A stretch of DNA of 64,000 nucleotides from assembly GCF_027887165.1 (NCBI RefSeq), contig NC_077230.1, positions 33,307,351-33,371,350 on the forward strand, written 5' to 3'. Position 1 is the stretch's first letter, and every line of letters starts with the position of its first letter. A program made the translations under genes and the position numbers. The notes under the pieces were generated by a model. That model had not been told where the DNA came from. It did not search any database and saw only the letters and a list, made by a program, of their open reading frames with translations. Below are positions 58,863 to 64,000 of this stretch, piece by piece. The stretch is from Monodelphis domestica (taxonomy: Eukaryota; Chordata; Mammalia; Didelphimorphia; Didelphidae).

Positions 58863-59582
58863 ATTAAATCCATAGGTAATGATAATGAAATTTTCACCAA
58901 GTGAAAGTATAGAGGGAGAAGAAAAGAGGATCCAGGATAGAACTCTGTGGAATATCTAAAGTTAAAGGGTATAGTCTGGATAAGGATTCTGTGAAGGATA
59001 CTGAAGAGCAGTCAGGAAAGAGTGATGTTCCAAAAACTAGAGCAGAGAGTATTAAAGAGAAGAGGTTGTTCAATGGTGTCAAAGCTGCGGAGAGACAGAG
59101 GACTGAGAAAAAGGCCATTGGATCTGGCAACCAAACATCACTGGTCATTTTTAAGAGTAGTTTAGGTGGAATACTAAGACTGGAAATTGGAGATAAGGTG
59201 AGAAGGCAGCTATTAAAATGGTATTTTCAAGGCATTTAACTACAAATGGCAGAAGAGATAGAGGATGAGGGTTAGCAGGGATGGAAGGATCAAACGAGGG
59301 TTTTTTTTCAGTATAAATATGGGCATGTTTGTAGGTAGTAGGGAATGAATGAGTAGATAGGGAGATTTTCTAAATAAGAGATGACAGAGGGAGTAATCTA
59401 TTAGAGATGGGAGGGAATGGAGTCACTGGATTAGGTGGAAGGCCTTGGTAAGGAATAAGAGCACTTCATCATATGACATAAGAATGGAGGAGATTAATGG
59501 CAGAAGGCATCTGGGTAAGAGATAAGAGTTCACAACAAATGTCATGTTTTTCTGTAAAATATGAGGCAAGATTCTCGGTTAA

Positions 59583-60036
<454 letters not shown>

Positions 60037-60279
60037 AAAGGGAGTTTTGAGAAGGGATTTTGGAAGAACCACTATGGGAGAAAGGGTGAGTTGATTAGGT
60101 ATAGATTTGCCTAGCAACAGTGAAAGCCCACTTGAGGTTGTATAACATAATTTGGAGTCAAGTCAGTCAGAATGGTTACATGATTTTCTTCACCTTTGTT
60201 CAACAGCAAACTTTCTATAAATACTGATTTGTAGTTGTATTAATATAAGTGTGTTTTTGTATATTGATTCTCACATTTT

Positions 60280-61480
60280 GTAAATTCATTCTTCTGAATG
60301 TAATTTCTTTAATTTTTCAAGTTTTGTTTGTAAGTTAAAGATATACTAATAATTTGTGTAGATTTATTATGTTGCCACTTTGCTATGTTACTGTTCAATT
60401 TATGTTGACCATATCATCTGTAAAAGGTGGTTTTTTGCTACTTTGCCCATGTTTATTTTTTCAGTTTTTGTTATATTGTTCTAACTAGCATTTCTAGGAC
60501 TATTTTGAAATAGAGATGGGGATGGCCATCCTTCCTTTACAATTTATTAGAAAGATTTTCTTTTCTTTGCATATAAGGTTGATTCTTGAATTTAGATACC
60601 ATACTATTTTTTATCCAGTCTTCTTGACTCCATAGACCACAGTGTATAAATACTGTCCATTGGAATTTCTTAGCAAAGTTAAAAAGGAGTGGTTTGCTAT
60701 TTCATTCTCTAGTGCATTAAGGTGAACAGGGACTAAGTGGATTGCCCACAGTCATCCAGCTGGTAAGAGTCTGAGGCTGGATTTGAACTTGGGTCTTCCA
60801 GACTCTATGCCCAGTGTTCTGTCCACTGAATCATCTACCTGCCTTCATTTACCTTATTAAGGAGAGATATTATGCTTTCTAATTTTTAAAAACAGAATAA
60901 AGAGTTGAATTTTCAGTGTTGATATGATATAGTTATTTTTTGTTATAGTATTTTAAAATATAGCATGTATGGTTACAATTTTCATTATATTTAATCAACC
61001 ATGTATTCTTGGGAGTTATACAACTGAATCAATGTGGAAGCTGTTAAAATGATTGTCTTTTTACTAATGTTTGTGCCATTGTTTATTAAGGACCTGGGCT
61101 CATAGGCTTCTTTCTCTGCTTTTCCTTTTGCTGATTCTGATATCAGGGAAATATTTAGATCATATAAAATAGCATTGTAACATTGGAAATAATTGTTATA
61201 CAACTATTTGATAACACTTACATTTCCAGGACTTGGAATTCTAGAATTGGGAATTCCTATATAGCTTATTCAATATTTTCTGATATCAAATTATTTATAT
61301 TATCTATTTCTTATTCTGTTAATTTGACCATTTTACATTTTATTAAATATTTATCAATTTTACTTTATTATTTTAGTTGACACATCATTGGGCAAATTAG
61401 TTACCCTCTATTTCATCCTTAATTTTTTGAAATTCTCAAATCTTGGTAAAAAGCCACCAAAGATGCCTTAAAATAGTTAG
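60280..61480 (-). mobile_element. Old L1 ORF2 fragment, minus strand, split by a SINE
   Basis: Antisense L1 reverse-transcriptase region: the GGGGATGGCCATCCTTCC-type phrase near 60516-60535, and 60890-61130 parallel to 44330-44650. Interrupted by the SINE at 60610-60845. Very diverged. Confidence 0.5.
60610..60845 (-). mobile_element. MIR/Mar1-type SINE, minus strand
   Basis: GAGTGGTTTGCTATTTCATTC, TGGATTGCCCACAGTCATCCAGCTGGTAAG, GGCTGGATTTGAACTTGGGTC, then CCAGTGTTCTGTCCACTG and the element's 5' end CTACCTGCC. Confidence 0.78.
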
Positions 61481-62045
61481 ACTTACCTTTGCTTTGGGTT
61501 CTGAAGGAACAAAAATTAGTAGTTCATGATCTTTTCTATCTGTATTTGTATGCTAGATTTTCCACCTGATCTTACCTGATAAACTACCATGTATTTTGAA
61601 TTGAGTTAATAAAAGTTTTATTTTTTTGGAACACAAAACGATACAGACATGTAAATGGCCACCTAGGGACGCCTTTACAAAAGCAGGCATCTTCTACAGG
61701 ATTTGAAGGAGTACTTCATATTCCCAGAAACCGTAGCTAGTTTCTAGTAGCATTAGCCTTTCAGGTGGGCTAATTTATTGTAATTCTCTGTCAGTGTAGG
61801 AGCTCCACATCTGTATAATAGAATGAATTAACCATGGCCAGTAGAAAGAATATAAATAGGCCAAATGAAAAAGTAGCAGGTCATTTAGAGAAATCCACAT
61901 CTACATATATGATTTAGGTGTCAGGATAGTGCAGTAATGAGTAGTAGAGATCTCAGTATGTGAACAATAGGGAAGTCTAACAATTTATGGTTGAAAGTTA
62001 ACATATTACTATCAGGATTATAGAGCATGATATTTACGTAATCAG
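61481..62045. other. No gene recognised
   Basis: AT-rich flank, nothing supported. Confidence 0.4.
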
Positions 62046-62049
62046 GGGT

Positions 62050-62480
62050 AAAGCATTGAATGTCCTCTATACTCAGGCTCCAACCTATCTTCCCAGCCTT
62101 ATTTCATACCATTCCCTTTTAAGAACTTTATGTACTAACAGAAATGTTCTCTCCTTACCAGATTTTATCCTGCCCTCTCTTGTCTCTGTATACCATGCAC
62201 ATTCTATCTCCGTCACCTATGAAATATCTCATGTTACATCTTTAGCCTTTTCCAAAGTTTTTCTTCCTTCTAGTCTTAGTTCACATGACATCTCCTTATG
62301 AAGCCTTTCTTGAGTTCCCCTCTCTAGCAATGGGGCCTTTCATGTGATTTTGATTCTATGCATTTTGTCACATTTTTACTCATTTTAAAATTTTCTTATT
62401 TTGAACCCCTTACTATATTGCAAGTTCTTTTAGCCTAGGTATGGTGATGCTTTTCACCTTTATGTTCCTAGTACCTAGCC
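62050..62480 (+). mobile_element. L2 LINE 3' fragment, plus strand
   Basis: CAGGCTCCAACCTATCTTCCCAGCCTTA, CCTTATGAAGCCTTTCTTGAGTTCCC and a TTGCAAGTTCTTTTAGCCTAGG..CTTAGTACC-like order typical of the L2 3' third. Ends in an A-run at 62479-62490. Confidence 0.6.
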
Positions 62481-62490
62481 AAAAAAAAAA

Positions 62491-63290
62491 AATCCAACCT
62501 TAAACATAAAAGCATTTATTAAGGCAATGAAAATTATAATAACAAATAATATTACACTCAATGTCAAATTCATCAATTATGTCAGAAGAGGTTATGCAAT
62601 GATGAAGGCAGGCAATTCCAGCAAGAGGTGCCAGTAGGAGACAAAGTGTATTTTTGTCCTGAATCGTGTCCTGAAACACACCATTACAGTGGATGGAAAG
62701 CCCTGGTAGGAAACCTTAAATACTACTGAACTAGACTTTAGTGTTAGCATGGATAATTAGAAAGCCTGCCAGTGTACTTCGGCAATTCCTAACATTTAAA
62801 GATGCATGTAGACTTTGGAAGTGCTTATTCCTAACTTCTACTGACAAGTCCAGCCTCCAGAGAGTGAGGTAGATTTCATTTTTCTCAGCACTCTAGGGCA
62901 GTGAGGGTGTCTTTCTTATCTTCCACTGGGATCTCAATAACTAACATATATTTTCTTTTGCAAAAGAATATTTACCGATAGGTGGATCAGAACAATTTGT
63001 TCCACAGGCATTAAGATGGCTGAAGCAAGCACTGTGGAATGACTACAGTTTGATCAGTGTTCAATACACAAATCATTCTGAATAATACCTTACCAGCTTG
63101 TGTCATGAATTAAACATTTCTGAGTATTCCAGCTCTATAAATATTTATTTCTACATTTTTATAGTACAACAATGCAGTATGCTCTCTTTAATAATATTTT
63201 TGTTTCATATTCCAATTATTTGTATAACAAGCAGGGTATATTTGTTTACAAAAAATAATTTTTGTTTTTATATATCAATACAAATTTCAT
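62491..63290. other. No gene recognised
   Basis: No exon or repeat end that I can name. Confidence 0.4.
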
Positions 63291-63299
63291 GTCGCAAAT

Positions 63300-64000
63300 T
63301 TTAGCTGCTCCCCGTACACCCTCTTCTCTTCCATTTGAAAAATTCAATTTAATTTTCCATTCAAAATTCTATTTTCCCTTCCTAACTTTTCTATTCATAA
63401 GGCAAGACATACAATATTCATTACATACTTCATGAAGACATGCAACACATTTTTACATTAGTCATCCTCCCCCCAAAAAGAAAAATGTACTTCACTCTGT
63501 ACTTAGTCTGTCAGTTTTTTCTCTGGAGGTGAATAGCATTTTTCATCATGAGTTCTTTGGAATTGAGGTAGATCATTGTATTGAGCAGTCTTTCACAGTT
63601 GGTTTTTCTTTTAATATTGTTGTTACTGGGTAGATTAGTTCTGCTTACTTCACTTTGCATCAGTTCATCTTAGTTTTCCAGGGTTTTTTTTTTCCTGAAA
63701 CTATCATCTTCATAATATTTTTACAGCACAATAGTATTACAAAAGGATCTGCTTATATAGGTTCTTTTCCTTTTTCTTTGACCTCTTTGGGGGCATAGAC
63801 CTATTGATACTACTGCTTGGTTAAAGGCAATGTTTCATAGTTTGGGGGGGGCATAGTTTCAAATTGCTCTACAGAATAGGTGAACTAGTTTATAGCTCTA
63901 CCAACACTGTTACACATGTTTTTTTCTGTCATCTTAGCCAATCTAATGGTTTTGAGGTGGCACTTCAAAGTTTTGATTTGCATTTTTCTCATTAGTGATT
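63300..64000 (-). mobile_element. L1 LINE 3' end, minus strand, runs off the window
   Basis: Antisense L1 3' region (63330-63480) and the end of ORF2 (63600-64000), in the same order as 42.2-43.05 kb. Continues past the end of the window. Confidence 0.65.

Overview
The window looks like marsupial nuclear DNA, most likely from an opossum such as Monodelphis. It is AT-rich and built almost entirely of interspersed repeats typical of marsupials. These are L1 and HAL1 LINEs with a recognisable marsupial L1 3' end, Mon1/Mar1-type tRNA-derived SINEs, MIR/THER-type SINEs, old L2 LINEs, RTE-like LINEs with a SINE that shares their 3' tail, and several endogenous-retrovirus LTRs. Family names come from memory of repeat consensus sequences; no search was run.

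The only host protein gene I can support is a four-exon ferritin gene on the minus strand, from about 37.5 to 48.6 kb. Exon 1 is 48299-48400, exon 2 is 38809-38955, exon 3 is 38323-38448 and exon 4 is 37638-37793. All three introns are phase 0, have GT-AG ends, and lie where the introns of vertebrate ferritin H genes lie. The joined exons give 176 residues with no stop, followed by an AATAAA signal. The protein is about 60% identical to human FTH1 as I remember it. It has lost two ferroxidase ligands (E62 to K and H65 to Q) but keeps the others. I see no iron-responsive element in the roughly 300 bases upstream of the start. It is therefore an intact-looking, diverged, intron-bearing ferritin paralogue, unlike the intronless FTHL17 and FTMT genes of eutherians.

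Layout. 0-2.8 kb: nothing recognised. 2.8-9.9 kb: a minus L1 head-to-head with a plus HAL1, then a minus RTE-like LINE beside an L1 fragment. 12-17.5 kb: SINEs, a near-perfect long inverted repeat holding L2 and RTE-SINE sequence, an LTR, and an L2 LINE. 19.6-27.3 kb: remains of an endogenous retrovirus (gag, protease-like, RNase H and integrase parts) and two LTRs. 27.4-36.3 kb: L1 fragments, SINEs, and an L1 with 16-base target duplications that carries an inserted LTR. 37.5-48.6 kb: the ferritin gene, whose 9.3-kb first intron holds several L1s. 48.7-55.7 kb: L1/HAL1 copies and a retroviral 3' end with its LTR. 55.7-59.6 kb: a three-level nest with an LTR inside an RTE inside an L2. 59.6-64 kb: a SINE with a 244-base GA tail, then old L1 and L2 pieces.

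Only the ferritin exons look like a working host gene. No tRNA, rRNA, CRISPR array or operon is visible.
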